Below, piece after piece: positions 52,371-61,238 of a stretch of 64,000 nucleotides of DNA; the first letter of the stretch is position 1; each line of letters begins with the position of its first letter. The DNA lies in NCBI RefSeq assembly GCF_001969385.1, contig NZ_CP014796.1:1877501-1941500 (forward strand). Direction: 5' to 3'. A model generated the notes under the pieces. The model worked only from the letters and a program-made list of their open reading frames with translations, did no database searches and had not been told where the DNA came from. Made by a program: the position numbers and the translations under genes. Source of the stretch: Salipiger profundus. Lineage in GTDB: Bacteria; Pseudomonadota; Alphaproteobacteria; Rhodobacterales; Rhodobacteraceae.

Positions 52371-53521
52371 CAGGAACCTCCACCCTGCTTCATGCGCGCC
52401 GCCAGCCCCCGTACGGGTTCGGAGAAGGCCTCGTCCATCTTCCGATAGTGGTCGACCAGCCAGCCGATCATTTTCGGCCAGTTTTCCTTGCTGTAGCCTT
52501 GGAATGATGCTCGCGCACCGATCCAGCTCATCTTCTTGTCGTCCATTCGGTGCCACTCGAGATAATCGCCGACTTTGGGGGATAGCTCTTTTCGGCGTTC
52601 ACTAAGTTGATCGAATATCCACTTGTTTTCAGCCTCATTCGGTCGAGCAATCACGAGTTCAGATCGGATCTCATGACGCAGGAAGCTCAAGTTCAAGCTG
52701 ATTCCGGACACACCGGTACTCGATGAAAGCCAACTTTCTCTCGAAGGACTGATGTTCTGCCATCGCTCGAGGCCCGCTGCGCGGAGCGCCTCCAAGGCTT
52801 GCTCCCAGAATTCAAGGCGCATCTGGTGGCTCCACTTCTGCGCGCCCTTGGCTGACTTCTCCTCACTGTCCTTCTCGGCCATGCGGATCATGTAATCGGC
52901 TGCCTCGGGCGTCGGGATCACCTGCTGGAGGTCGACGAAGATCTCCTCGCCGAACCGATATGGCACGACCTTCACGCAGCGTGCGTCGATCTGATGCTCG
53001 CGCAGCCAGAGCACCGTCGCCGTGACTTCCCGGCGGAAATTCGCGGCGATGAAGACGACACGCTGGTTGGTGCCGTCGTTCAGCACGACCTCGTCCAGCG
53101 TGTCCTCTCTCAAGAACTCGCAGATCAGCCCGGCCGCGTCGCCGCCGCCTTGGCGGTCGAGATACTGCTGGAAAATGCCCACGATCTCGGCCTTCTTCAG
53201 GCTCGAGCAGTAGGCGGCGTATTTCAGGGCCTGCCAGACGACATCCCGGCCGGAATCGTCGAGCTTGTTCTCGATGACGACAAGCTGCCCGGCGCGATCC
53301 AGCGCCAAGAGGTCGAGGCGTTCCCGGGTGCCGTCGAACCCGTCGAACTCCTTCTGTATGATCAACAGGCCGTCCTCGCCCTCGCTCATCGCCTCGCAAA
53401 GCGCGTCCGGCATGGTGGCCAGCCACTCCTGAAGATGCTCCCGCTCCCGGAACCCGACCTCGGAGAAACTGGTGCGCTCGAGCTTGCGCAGGCGATTGGC
53501 GGAACGGTCAATCTGGAACAT
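52370..53521 (-). CDS. DUF4268-type protein with PD-(D/E)xK nuclease domain
   Basis: A 383-aa protein. Residues 50-130 have a nuclease-like core: GTRERLDLLALDRAGQLVVI followed by ENKLDDSGRDVVWQALKYA, in which Asp and Glu-x-Lys are arranged as in NucS/DUF91-type PD-(D/E)xK folds. The C-terminal part (KWSHQMRLEFWEQALEALRA; NWPKMIGWLVDHYRKMDEAF) matches DUF4268. Such proteins recur next to Type I systems. It may be an extra effector or a control factor; role unknown. It overlaps hsdR and follows the 148-aa gene by 9 bp. Confidence 0.8.
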
Positions 53522-53530
53522 GGCGGGGTC

Positions 53531-53977
53531 TTACACCTCCGGAAGCTGGTTGATTTCCACCTCAAGGCCAGTCGCCAGCGAGCGCAGATCGGAACACCGG
53601 TTCAACCATTCGAAAACGCCATATTCGCTTGGCGCCTCGCCCGCGGCGAACCGTGCATCAACACTGTTTTCGCCGTCCCCGCCAACGTCGGGGGCGTAGA
53701 AATAGGCGGATTGACCGAGTTCCAAGGCGTCTTCATCCAGCGTGACGGACAGTGATCGGCTTTCGTGCCCGACAACTCGGTCGAGAGACACCACCACCGC
53801 CGTTCCCGGGCACTCTCCCTCCAAGAGCGCATCCAAGCCTGAGATGGCCGAGCCTAAAGCGAGGAGGTGCTCGGGTGTCTGACAAACCGAGCGCCACTCC
53901 CAAAGCTCTTGGCGGATCAATGAAATCAAGCCCCGGTCTTCCTCGGCCAAACCCCAACAATGGGCCACTCCGCTCAT
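53531..53977 (-). CDS. Unknown protein between hsdS and the DUF4268 gene
   Basis: A 148-aa acidic protein (WGLAEEDRGLISLIRQELWE; LGSAISGLDALLEGECPGTA; VSLDRVVGHESRSLSVTLDE). ATG 53977 overlaps the hsdS stop (ATGA), so it is coupled to the restriction operon. No family recognised. Acidity and size could suit a control or anti-restriction partner; that is a guess. Confidence 0.65.
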   Translation of the reverse strand: MSGVAHCWGLAEEDRGLISLIRQELWEWRSVCQTPEHLLALGSAISGLDALLEGECPGTAVVVSLDRVVGHESRSLSVTLDEDALELGQSAYFYAPDVGGDGENSVDARFAAGEAPSEYGVFEWLNRCSDLRSLATGLEVEINQLPEV

Positions 53978-55281
53978 ACGACCTCCTCGACCTGTTTCTC
54001 GGCCTCGCGGATGCGAAGTTCGCCGGACATGAGGCGGGGGAGAAGGGCGTCGCGGAGAGAGGCGAGGTTGCGTGCTTCCTGACCGGCCGCGACCACTCGA
54101 TCGAGCATCGGAGAAACAATATCGGAAAATGCGGTGTGGACCGGCGCAAGTGCGATCGCCATGTTGAGCTCGGAAATTCTTTTCGCGTCGGCCCGTTGGC
54201 GTCCCGACGATCCTGTCATGGTCTGGATCGCCTCTGCCCGGAAGTCGGGGTCTCTCGCGATGCAATATGGAAGTGCCACCGAGATTCCTGGCTTCGCTCG
54301 CATCACGATGAACTCGGTTGAACCCCAGCCAATCTCGGACCCGAGGAGATCGTCGACCACAGCGGTTTTCCCGTTCTCGAGGCAAGGCGTGATCCGCGCC
54401 AGAAGAGTATCCCGTTCTCTGAATTTGGTGCCCGAGGTAAATTCGCGGAGATATGGCGCGTCCGCCGACATTCCCGATGTCGGCAGCGCCTTCATTTCCA
54501 GATATGGCGCGGCTGTCCCCTTCGGCAGGCTCTCTTTCGGATTGAATTCGATGAGGTCAGCGAGCGTCCCAGCCTCCCATCCCCTCGGCAGGCCGTCGGG
54601 GCCGAAGCTGTCGGGGAAAAGGGCGACGGTGGTGGCGTCCATGTGGGCGGGGGTCTGGCCGAGGGCGCGGGCGTGGACGGGGGCGAAATCCACGAACCAG
54701 GATCGATAGAGCGCCCGCGCCATCTCCTCCAGCGTCGCGCTCATCCGGCGGTTCAGCTCGATCTTGTCGTCAAGAGCACCGAGCGTCGCCGCAATTCCTT
54801 GCTGTATTCCGATCTCTGGAAGAGAAATCTCCAGCCGCAACTGGTCTCTCAGGCTGAGATATGGGGCCATGTCGGTCGAGAAGGCCATACCGCCAAGCTG
54901 ATCAAGAAATTCCGCACTGCGAGACCAGTAGTATAGAAACCGAGGTTCGATCCGCCGATGGTCCATCGACCGCCAGTAGGAAAGATGCGGCGAGTAAACT
55001 GCACCTTCAACAGATCCTTTAACGTATCCTACGCGGCCGGTGCTGTTGCCTTTGGTCGTAATGACGCTGTCACCACGACAAGCGATCTTGTCACCGAATT
55101 TGCCGGGTTCGGCGACTTGAAAACGATCGGGGTCATCCAGCCGAAACCCAGAGTCCTGTAGGTATGCACTGCGTAGGAAAACCAAGCCGTTGCCGCCGAG
55201 TTCGCTGTTCTTTGCGCGATACCCGTCGCCGACTTTCATGATACCGTCTTCGATCAATTCTGCGAATGTGTGACGCCTCAC
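53974..55281 (-). CDS. hsdS: Type I restriction-modification specificity subunit (HsdS)
   Basis: A 435-aa DNA-recognition subunit with two target-recognition domains joined by helical conserved regions (IAATLGALDDKIELNRRMSA TLEEMARALY region near 165-195 and a second helix near the C-terminus, LDRVVAAGQEARNLASLRDA). The two halves set two half-sites of the recognition sequence. Translation starts at GTG overlapping the hsdM stop. Appears complete. Confidence 0.9.
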   Translation of the reverse strand: MRRHTFAELIEDGIMKVGDGYRAKNSELGGNGLVFLRSAYLQDSGFRLDDPDRFQVAEPGKFGDKIACRGDSVITTKGNSTGRVGYVKGSVEGAVYSPHLSYWRSMDHRRIEPRFLYYWSRSAEFLDQLGGMAFSTDMAPYLSLRDQLRLEISLPEIGIQQGIAATLGALDDKIELNRRMSATLEEMARALYRSWFVDFAPVHARALGQTPAHMDATTVALFPDSFGPDGLPRGWEAGTLADLIEFNPKESLPKGTAAPYLEMKALPTSGMSADAPYLREFTSGTKFRERDTLLARITPCLENGKTAVVDDLLGSEIGWGSTEFIVMRAKPGISVALPYCIARDPDFRAEAIQTMTGSSGRQRADAKRISELNMAIALAPVHTAFSDIVSPMLDRVVAAGQEARNLASLRDALLPRLMSGELRIREAEKQVEEVV

Positions 55282-56798
55282 GACAGCGCCTCCAGCCGCG
55301 CCTCGATCTCCTTCTCCAGCCAGCGACCCTCGGCGAACTGTGCCCGAAGCTCAGCCGTCAGGCGGTCGAACTTCTCCTCGAAGGGTTCGCCGTCCTCCTC
55401 GGCCGCACCGGCGCCGACATAGCGCCCGGGGGTCAGGACGTAGTTGTGCTTCGCGATCTCCTCTATGGAGGCCGCCTTGCAGAAGCCGGGCTCGTCGGCA
55501 TAGGCACCCGCGTCCGGCTCTCCACGCCAGGCGTGGTAGGCGGTGGCGATGCGCGCGATCTCGTCCCGCGACAGCTCCTTCTGCTTGCGCGATCCCGGCA
55601 CCAGCGCGCCCATCTTGCGGGCGTCGATGAACAGCACCTCACCACGCCGGTCGCGCAGCTTGGCGTCCTTGGCCACGCCGTTCGACTTGTCCTTGGCCAG
55701 GATCCAGATGCAGGCCGGGATTTGGGTGCCGTAGAAGAGCTGACCCGGCAGGGCGATCATGGCGTCCACCGCCTCGGCTTCGACCATGGCCCGGCGGATG
55801 TCGCCCTCGCCCGATGACATGGACGACATGGAGCCGTTGGCCATGACCACGCCCGCGATGCCGGTGCTGCCCAGCTTGTCGTAGATGTGCTGCATCCAGG
55901 CGAAGTTCGCGTTGCCGACCGGGGGCGTGCCGAATTTCCAGCGCCGATCCTCGGCCAGGATGTCGCCGTTCCAGTCCGAGATGTTGAAGGGCGGGTTCGC
56001 CATGACGAAGTCAAACTTCTCGTCCGGGAAGGCGTCGCGCAGCAGCGTGCCTTCGGCGTTCCATTGGATGTTCGCCACGATTCCCCGGATGGCGAGGTTC
56101 ATCCGGGCGAGGCCGTAGGTCGTATGGTTCCGCTCTTGCCCATAGACGGCCAGGTCGGCCCGGCGGCCCTTGTGGTGTTCGAGGAAGCGTTCGGACTGGA
56201 CCATGAAGGAGCCGGAGCCGCAGCAGGGCTCATAGAGGCGGCCCTTCATCGGCTCGATCATGTCGACGATCAGTTCGACAACGGGCTTAGGGGTGTGGAA
56301 GTCGCCGCCGCGCTTGCCCTCGTTGCTGGCGAACTCCGAGATGAAATATTCGTAAATGCGCCCGATCAGGTCGAAGTCCTTGGGCGTGCCGTCGAACTTT
56401 ATGTTCGAGAAGAGATCGATCAGGCCGGTGACGATGGTGGGATCGAGGGACTCGCGCCCGAAGACCTTCGGGAGCGCGCCCTTGAGCTGCTCGTTGTCGG
56501 CCTCGATTGCGCGCATGGCATTGTCGACCTTGACCCCGATGCCCTTGTCCTTGGCGTTCGCGGCCAACGTGCTCCAGCGCGCGGCCTCGGGCACCCAGAA
56601 GATACCATCGGCGAGGTATTCGTCGACGTCCTCGGCAACCTCCTCGCCCTCGGGGAGGAGCTCGTCGTACTTCCGCTGGAAGGCGGTTCCGATGTAGCGC
56701 AGGAAGAGCAGGCCCAGTGCCACGTGCTTGTATTCGCCCGGGTCCATGGACCCGCGCATCTTGTCGGCCGCTGCGAAGAGCGTCTTTTCGATGGTCAT
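55278..56798 (-). CDS. hsdM: Type I restriction-modification methyltransferase (HsdM)
   Basis: A 506-aa N6-adenine methyltransferase subunit. The N-terminal helical domain MTIEKTLFAAADKMRGSMDP is typical. The SAM-binding motif is YEPCCGSGSFMVQSE near 195-210 and the catalytic motif IV is FVMANPPFNISDW. It modifies host DNA and is needed for restriction with HsdS and HsdR. It heads the operon behind a good promoter (56852-56880). Confidence 0.94.
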   Translation of the reverse strand: MTIEKTLFAAADKMRGSMDPGEYKHVALGLLFLRYIGTAFQRKYDELLPEGEEVAEDVDEYLADGIFWVPEAARWSTLAANAKDKGIGVKVDNAMRAIEADNEQLKGALPKVFGRESLDPTIVTGLIDLFSNIKFDGTPKDFDLIGRIYEYFISEFASNEGKRGGDFHTPKPVVELIVDMIEPMKGRLYEPCCGSGSFMVQSERFLEHHKGRRADLAVYGQERNHTTYGLARMNLAIRGIVANIQWNAEGTLLRDAFPDEKFDFVMANPPFNISDWNGDILAEDRRWKFGTPPVGNANFAWMQHIYDKLGSTGIAGVVMANGSMSSMSSGEGDIRRAMVEAEAVDAMIALPGQLFYGTQIPACIWILAKDKSNGVAKDAKLRDRRGEVLFIDARKMGALVPGSRKQKELSRDEIARIATAYHAWRGEPDAGAYADEPGFCKAASIEEIAKHNYVLTPGRYVGAGAAEEDGEPFEEKFDRLTAELRAQFAEGRWLEKEIEARLEALS

Positions 56799-56851
56799 CT
56801 GCCGTCCCTTTCCTGGCGTTGGCTCGCCAGTCGGTTGATTTGCTTGCGCCT

Positions 56852-56880
56852 TTTATCGTCGGAAAATGGGTGGGGATCAA
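56852..56880 (-). promoter_or_regulatory. Promoter of the restriction-modification operon
   Basis: On the minus strand TTGATC (56875-56880) and GATAAA (56852-56857) are separated by 17 bp. It gives a leader of about 45 nt with AGGAAAGGGA before the hsdM ATG. Confidence 0.55.
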
Positions 56881-57353
56881 TTCTCCCTGTGCGCTGACGC
56901 AAACACCAATTCGGGGCTTCCGCCAGTTTTCCCACTTTCCCGCCCCAAGGTGCAACCAAGCGCTTCATCCGATGAAAGGTCGGCTTTGTGCTTTCTTCCG
57001 TAAAGGATTTGACCGTGCAGAAGACGACCGCTCTCCAGCCGTTCTACGACATCCCTGGAAGACGCAGCGTGACGTCAGACACCGCACGAAGGGCGAACAG
57101 CAGACACTCGCTGCGTTTTGGGCGCAGGGCAGCGATGGGCGGGGACGCGGGCGTAAGTTGCTTTCTGGACAAACGGCAGCTATTGGTGTCGAAGCGGCCG
57201 TTTGAGATTGTTGTAATCCCTCTCCCTATCCAGAAATCAAGAGCGGCTTGTGTTCCATTAATACACACCCTTAGGGGAGGGGTGGGATGCCGAAGTAGCA
57301 CGTTGCTCACCAGTCGGATTCTTTTGTAATGTTATCCGTGAACACAACAGGGA
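56881..57353. other. Gene-free stretch between the restriction operon and the MBL gene
   Basis: About 470 bp upstream of the hsdM promoter and downstream of the MBL gene. I see no convincing gene, repeat or terminator. Base composition falls toward the MBL gene, marking a junction between two cargo pieces. Confidence 0.4.
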
Positions 57354-58256
57354 TCACCCATCCAGCGTATATTCGGTCTCAACCGTGATACTTCCAACGT
57401 AATTTGGGAACCTCGACTGCCCCTCATTGGACATTTTTTTGTGAAAATATTCCGGATTTGAGGAGTAAAAATGAACTTTGTCGTCCACCAAGTCCATCGT
57501 AATGTCTCCTGCCTTGCTCTGCGTGACCGTAACATAGCCAGTGTAATAGTTGAGGTCCCGAGAAGGAGCCTCCCCGATAATGATAATCTGTGGGTCGAGC
57601 TTTTTTAGCCAAGAGTCAGGGATCTTTCCTGATTTACGCCCATGGTGCGCAGCGTATACGATGGTCGTCTTCTCGAGGGTGACGCTATCCTCGATGCTTT
57701 TCATAAACTCAGTTTCCAGATCTCCTAGCCACATTACAGTTGCGCCATCTTTCAGGGAGTATTTGATCACGGCGGAAACGTTGTTGTAGCTTTCGCCCGC
57801 ATTGCACTCCGCCAACGCCTTTTGGAAATGCTCGTTCTCTGTGTCGGGCCACAAGATGGAGATGCCGGCGGGGCCACGAGTATCATCACCTTCGTTCATC
57901 CACTTTCTTTTACACCCTTTCGAGATGTAGTACGCTTTGTCTCCATCTCGAAGCTGGCGGTAATGCTTAAATGAAACCGTTTCATCTGCTTTGATAGCGT
58001 TATTTTTTACGACATAGAAATTGCAAATAGGACATACCTTGTCAAGTTTCTCTATCCCGGCGAAGTGATCTTGGTCTGGATGAGTGGAGATGAAGCGACT
58101 TACACCTTTGCGTTTAACCTCCTCCTTGATTTCGTCAATAATTTCCTCGTCCCGATCGCCGGTCAGATTGCAGTCAATGATAGTGAAGTTATCGCTGTTG
58201 TGTCTGATATAGCAGAGGTCTCCGTGCCCGACGGACATGCTCTTGATAATTGTCAT
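57354..58256 (-). CDS. ComEC-like MBL-fold hydrolase of a two-gene unit
   Basis: A 300-aa soluble metallo-beta-lactamase-fold enzyme of the ComEC/Rec2 group. The start has the SVGHGDLCYIRH motif (ComEC-like VGxGD), then FTIIDCN. Metal ligands: the HxDxDH box ISTHPDQDHFAG, Asp in VMWLGDLETEF and His in VYAAHHGRKSG. No signal peptide or membrane segment. It overlaps the membrane-protein gene upstream (ATGA), so the pair is translationally coupled. G+C is visibly lower than in the phage genes. Likely a nuclease or phosphodiesterase; substrate unknown. Confidence 0.8.
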   Translation of the reverse strand: MTIIKSMSVGHGDLCYIRHNSDNFTIIDCNLTGDRDEEIIDEIKEEVKRKGVSRFISTHPDQDHFAGIEKLDKVCPICNFYVVKNNAIKADETVSFKHYRQLRDGDKAYYISKGCKRKWMNEGDDTRGPAGISILWPDTENEHFQKALAECNAGESYNNVSAVIKYSLKDGATVMWLGDLETEFMKSIEDSVTLEKTTIVYAAHHGRKSGKIPDSWLKKLDPQIIIIGEAPSRDLNYYTGYVTVTQSKAGDITMDLVDDKVHFYSSNPEYFHKKMSNEGQSRFPNYVGSITVETEYTLDG

Positions 58257-58747
58257 TCACTTTCCTTTTTGTGGTGGTTTACTCTGTTGGCGACAAATTT
58301 TACCTGCTTGCGGAAGGATAAGATAAATAGAATGGACAGAAGGCCGATGGCGATTTCCCCTTGGAGTGCCGAATTAAAACCGATCCGTTCGGAGGTCGAA
58401 TCAAGAAAAATGAGAGCTAGAAGTGAAATAAAAACAGTAGCGATAGTTCTGTAGGTGTTCGAAGTCTCAACCATCACTTCCATTTTCTCATCAGCCTTGC
58501 AAGCCGCGAGGTAATCAAAATAGTTGGAGTAAACTACGAACCCCAAGCACTTAAGAATCGGCTCAACAATGGTGGAGCCCAAACGGCTGATCACCATGCC
58601 AAGAAAATAAAACCAGACTAGCTGCTCCATGATTTCATTCGGGGGGGTCAATAGAGACAACCGCTCTGCAATAACGGAAAATACAGCCCCCGGAATAAGG
58701 TAGTTTAGGATATTGTATGACGAAAGCTTGTTAAAAATATCGTTCAT
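58253..58747 (-). CDS. Four-helix membrane protein coupled to the MBL hydrolase
   Basis: A 164-aa protein with two pairs of membrane helices (ILNYLIPGAVFSVIAERLSL; LVWFYFLGMVISRLGSTIVE; TYRTIATVFISLLALIFLD; IAIGLLSILFILSFRKQVKF). A cytoplasmic helical loop between the pairs carries FDYLAACKADEKMEVMVETS, somewhat like SLATT/S-4TM conflict effectors, though this is a loose likeness. A possible promoter TTGACA-17-GGGATA (58753-58781) would start transcription at the ATG, suggesting a leaderless mRNA. Probably a membrane-acting effector or sensor. Confidence 0.7.
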   Translation of the reverse strand: MNDIFNKLSSYNILNYLIPGAVFSVIAERLSLLTPPNEIMEQLVWFYFLGMVISRLGSTIVEPILKCLGFVVYSNYFDYLAACKADEKMEVMVETSNTYRTIATVFISLLALIFLDSTSERIGFNSALQGEIAIGLLSILFILSFRKQVKFVANRVNHHKKESE

Positions 58748-58966
58748 GTCGGTATCCCAAGATGCTGCGCCTTTCTGTCAATGTGCGTGAGGGTGGTTCG
58801 CAACATTTTGTGCGGGTCAAACGCGATAGCTATGCTCCTGGCGCAAGTATACCCTAAGCTTTAATGTGTGTTCCGTAAAACGCCCAGTCATCGTCGTAAC
58901 CGCGTTGGCCTGCGGTGCGATCATCTATCGCGCTTGGTGCGAAGGTCTGCTCAGGCTCGGATTGCG

Positions 58967-59473
58967 TTAAGATTTCGTGACTTGAACACCATAGGATTCT
59001 AGCTTAGATTGAGCGGCTCGCACGGCTGCGGCCGGAAATCTTTCGGCATGTTCGACTACGATGTATTCTCCAGTAAATTTAGCTGCATCGGCTGCCACCA
59101 AAGCCTCGAAGCCCGGAGTTACTTTTGGATCTAGGGCCCAATCAGTCAATGTTTGCAAAGCCCCCTTGTCCACGATCTTCCGACGCGTGTAGCTGGCCTG
59201 TTGTTTGCGACCATGCTTCTCCCTAAGCGTTTCTTCATAAGCGGTTACCGCTTGCCACAATCGTCTTTCAATAGGGTCCTCGTAGTCACGCCCAGACAAC
59301 TCATAGATGCGAATTCGACACGCATTTGCGATATCCTCTCGCTTCAAGCGAACTGCGTTCGCCAGCAACCTGCGAACGGCTTCCACATCGTCCATCTCAT
59401 TTGGAACTGGATCTATAGCCAAAGAGTGATCTCCCTTGAGTGCCTTTGTGAACTCTGCACTAGAAAAACGCAA
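58967..59473 (-). CDS. Unknown 168-aa protein in the defence cargo
   Basis: A helical, charged N-terminal half (EAVRRLLANAVRLKREDIAN; RIRIYELSGRDYEDPIERRL; TAYEETLREKHGRKQQASYT). A C-terminal half follows with KGALQTLTDWALDPKVTPGF and GEYIVVEHAERFPAAAVRAA. I have the impression of similar unnamed proteins near restriction genes, but cannot name a family. It is 219 bp upstream of the membrane-protein gene on the same strand. Confidence 0.55.
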   Translation of the reverse strand: MRFSSAEFTKALKGDHSLAIDPVPNEMDDVEAVRRLLANAVRLKREDIANACRIRIYELSGRDYEDPIERRLWQAVTAYEETLREKHGRKQQASYTRRKIVDKGALQTLTDWALDPKVTPGFEALVAADAAKFTGEYIVVEHAERFPAAAVRAAQSKLESYGVQVTKS

Positions 59474-59753
59474 AATTAAAGAAAAGCTTCGGTAGATGTT
59501 GACATCAGCTCGTCAGCAATTGCCATCATCGCTCATGGGTGTGGCTTTGTACCGACACTTTCCATGCATCCAGCCAGGCGCGTAGGTCGGTTTCGGGCCG
59601 GGAGCGGTCCAACTTAAATCGTGTATCGGCAGAGAGCCTTGCGGCGCCTGTGCGAGCGCGGCGCTCGGGCCGAGATCTCCGGCGCCCGTCGAGACGGGCA
59701 ACGTCCAAACGTCCCTGACGAAACGCAGCTTGCCGCACCCGTCGCGACGCCAG
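59474..59753. other. Gene-poor gap between the unknown protein and the AEC transporter
   Basis: 280 bp. On the minus strand a 70-codon frame (59526-59738) ends in a plausible-looking ADTRFKLDRSRPETDLRAWL, perhaps a remnant of a degraded gene, but it has no ribosome-binding site or family match. I do not call a gene. Confidence 0.35.
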
Positions 59754-60656
59754 TCAAATCGCGAAAAGCGTCAACATCACTGGGATCGACAGGACCGCAG
59801 CCATGGTCTGAAACGTGACGATTCCAGCCATGAGTTGTCCGTCCCCCCTCATTTGCTGCGTCAGCACATAGGCGGTCGGGGCGGTTGGAACGGTGCAGAA
59901 GACGACCATGGTAATTGCCTCGGTCCCTTCCAGGCCGAAAACATGCGCTATGGAAAGTCCGAGAACGGGCATCGCCACCAGGCGGGCAGCGCTTGTGGTC
60001 ATCAAGGTTGCGGCATTGGTCCGAAGGGATCTGGGCCGGAGCGCAGCCCCGATGCACAGCAGACCCAGGGGAAGGCTACCCTGGCCCAGCAGCGCTGCCA
60101 CCCGGTCCAGGCCGAAAGACAGGCCGACACCCGAGATGGCGAGCGCCAGACCGGCTAGGCAGGCCAGGATCAAGGGGTTGGTCAGGACCGATCGCATCAG
60201 GGCTCGAGGCGCTGTCGCCGCGCCTGCGTCGCTGAGCGCCAGGATGGAGAGCAGATTCACGAGCGGCACAGCGAGGGCGAGGTAGAACGCCGCCTTTTCC
60301 AAGCCGTCCGGTCCTGAAAGCGTCGAGATGAGCGACAAGGCGAGGTAGGTGTTGAAACGGATCACCCCTTGGAGGACCGGCCCGTAGCGGTGCGACGGAA
60401 ACGGCCGGAGCCGCCGCAACAGACCAAGCGCGATCGCTGCAATCAGGATCGTGGACACCGCCGCTCCGCCAAGCCGAAGCACCTCAGGGTCCCGCAAGGG
60501 CGCGTCTGCGAGGCTGGAGATGAGCAATGCGGGAAACAGCACGAAGTAGTTCAACCGCTCGGCCGCGGGCCAGAACTCGGTGGAGGGCACACGCCAGCGT
60601 GCGAGGCCAAAGCCCAGCCAGATCAAGGCGAATATCGGCCAGATCGATGTCAGCAT
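59754..60656 (-). CDS. AEC-family (auxin efflux carrier-like) transporter
   Basis: A 300-aa inner-membrane protein with about ten hydrophobic segments in two halves of five. The first half begins MLTSIWPIFALIWLGFGLAR and has NYFVLFPALLISSLADAPL; the second includes GSLPLGLLCIGAALRPRSL and VVFCTVPTAPTAYVLTQQMR. These are AEC family landmarks (a central NxxxxPxL-type motif and TAPTAY). Substrate unknown, perhaps a dicarboxylate or similar anion. It lies inside the element, near its right end. Confidence 0.85.
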   Translation of the reverse strand: MLTSIWPIFALIWLGFGLARWRVPSTEFWPAAERLNYFVLFPALLISSLADAPLRDPEVLRLGGAAVSTILIAAIALGLLRRLRPFPSHRYGPVLQGVIRFNTYLALSLISTLSGPDGLEKAAFYLALAVPLVNLLSILALSDAGAATAPRALMRSVLTNPLILACLAGLALAISGVGLSFGLDRVAALLGQGSLPLGLLCIGAALRPRSLRTNAATLMTTSAARLVAMPVLGLSIAHVFGLEGTEAITMVVFCTVPTAPTAYVLTQQMRGDGQLMAGIVTFQTMAAVLSIPVMLTLFAI

Positions 60657-60723
60657 GTCCGCGTCGGCTGTATCCTAAAGCCCCTGTCTTCCACCGACTT
60701 TTCGTCTACTCGATCGCTGCTGT

Positions 60724-60936
60724 CTAGCAGGACCGGTGGAGCGAAGCGGTTCCCTGGTCTGCATGACACGCGCCTTGCTGAATCCTGAGGGTAGCGGCTG
60801 GCTCCTCTTCCTGCAGCGCGTTCCATGTGGCATTGATCGCGACGAACGTTCCTGCCGCCAGCGAACGTCTACCCCATTGGTCTTGGGCCCAGATAGTGAA
60901 CAGTGCGGCGTCGTCGGGAAGGATGGGTTTGTGCAT
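60724..60936 (-). CDS. Small protein near the right end of the element
   Basis: A 70-codon frame MHKPILPDDAALFTIWAQDQ...INATWNALQEEEPAATLRIQ. Amino-acid composition looks protein-like in its first 55 residues. No family recognised and no strong ribosome-binding site. It could be a fragment carried or left at integration. Confidence 0.4.
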   Translation of the reverse strand: MHKPILPDDAALFTIWAQDQWGRRSLAAGTFVAINATWNALQEEEPAATLRIQQGACHADQGTASLHRSC

Positions 60937-61168
60937 GCGCCTGCGGAACGTATGAAGAGCATCTGGGTATTCGGTAACAGGTCAGAGACCAGCTCTGACG
61001 TCGGTGTTGGCGTTGTCTTGTGGAAGCAGTGCAGGAGGTTCGGAAGTGGGGTATGCTCTTTGGTTCAGCGAACCTGCGAGAGCCGGATTTATCTGCACAA
61101 ATCGTGAACGTGCCTGCGTAGGGGTTGCTCTTTCGCGCAGCTTTGCTTGCCCTGCGCGGGGTGCCAGT
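60937..61168. other. Gene-free stretch before the right attachment site
   Basis: About 230 bp upstream of the right att repeat. I see no gene, hairpin or repeat in it apart from the repeat that begins at 61169. Confidence 0.4.
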
Positions 61169-61215
61169 CCCTCCTAAGGGGCAGGTTGCAGGTTCGAATC
61201 CTGCCGGGATCGCCA
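61169..61215 (+). repeat. Right attachment site (displaced tRNA-Arg 3' half)
   Basis: 47 bp identical to 19869-19915, from CCCTCCTAAGG to the CCA end. It lacks the acceptor 5' strand and D-arm, so it is not a functional tRNA. It is the original chromosomal 3' end, displaced by integration. The acr3 stop codon lies 24 bp beyond it. Confidence 0.9.
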
Positions 61216-61238
61216 GCCTCCGCTCCGAGCTGGACGCG

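Noticed and set aside
56717..57205. Rightward frame over the start of hsdM and its promoter
   Set aside because: It overlaps the hsdM N-terminus antisense and has no motif or ribosome-binding site.
61169..61215. A second tRNA-Arg gene
   Set aside because: Only the 3' half is present. The 5' acceptor strand and D-arm are missing, so it is an attachment-site remnant.
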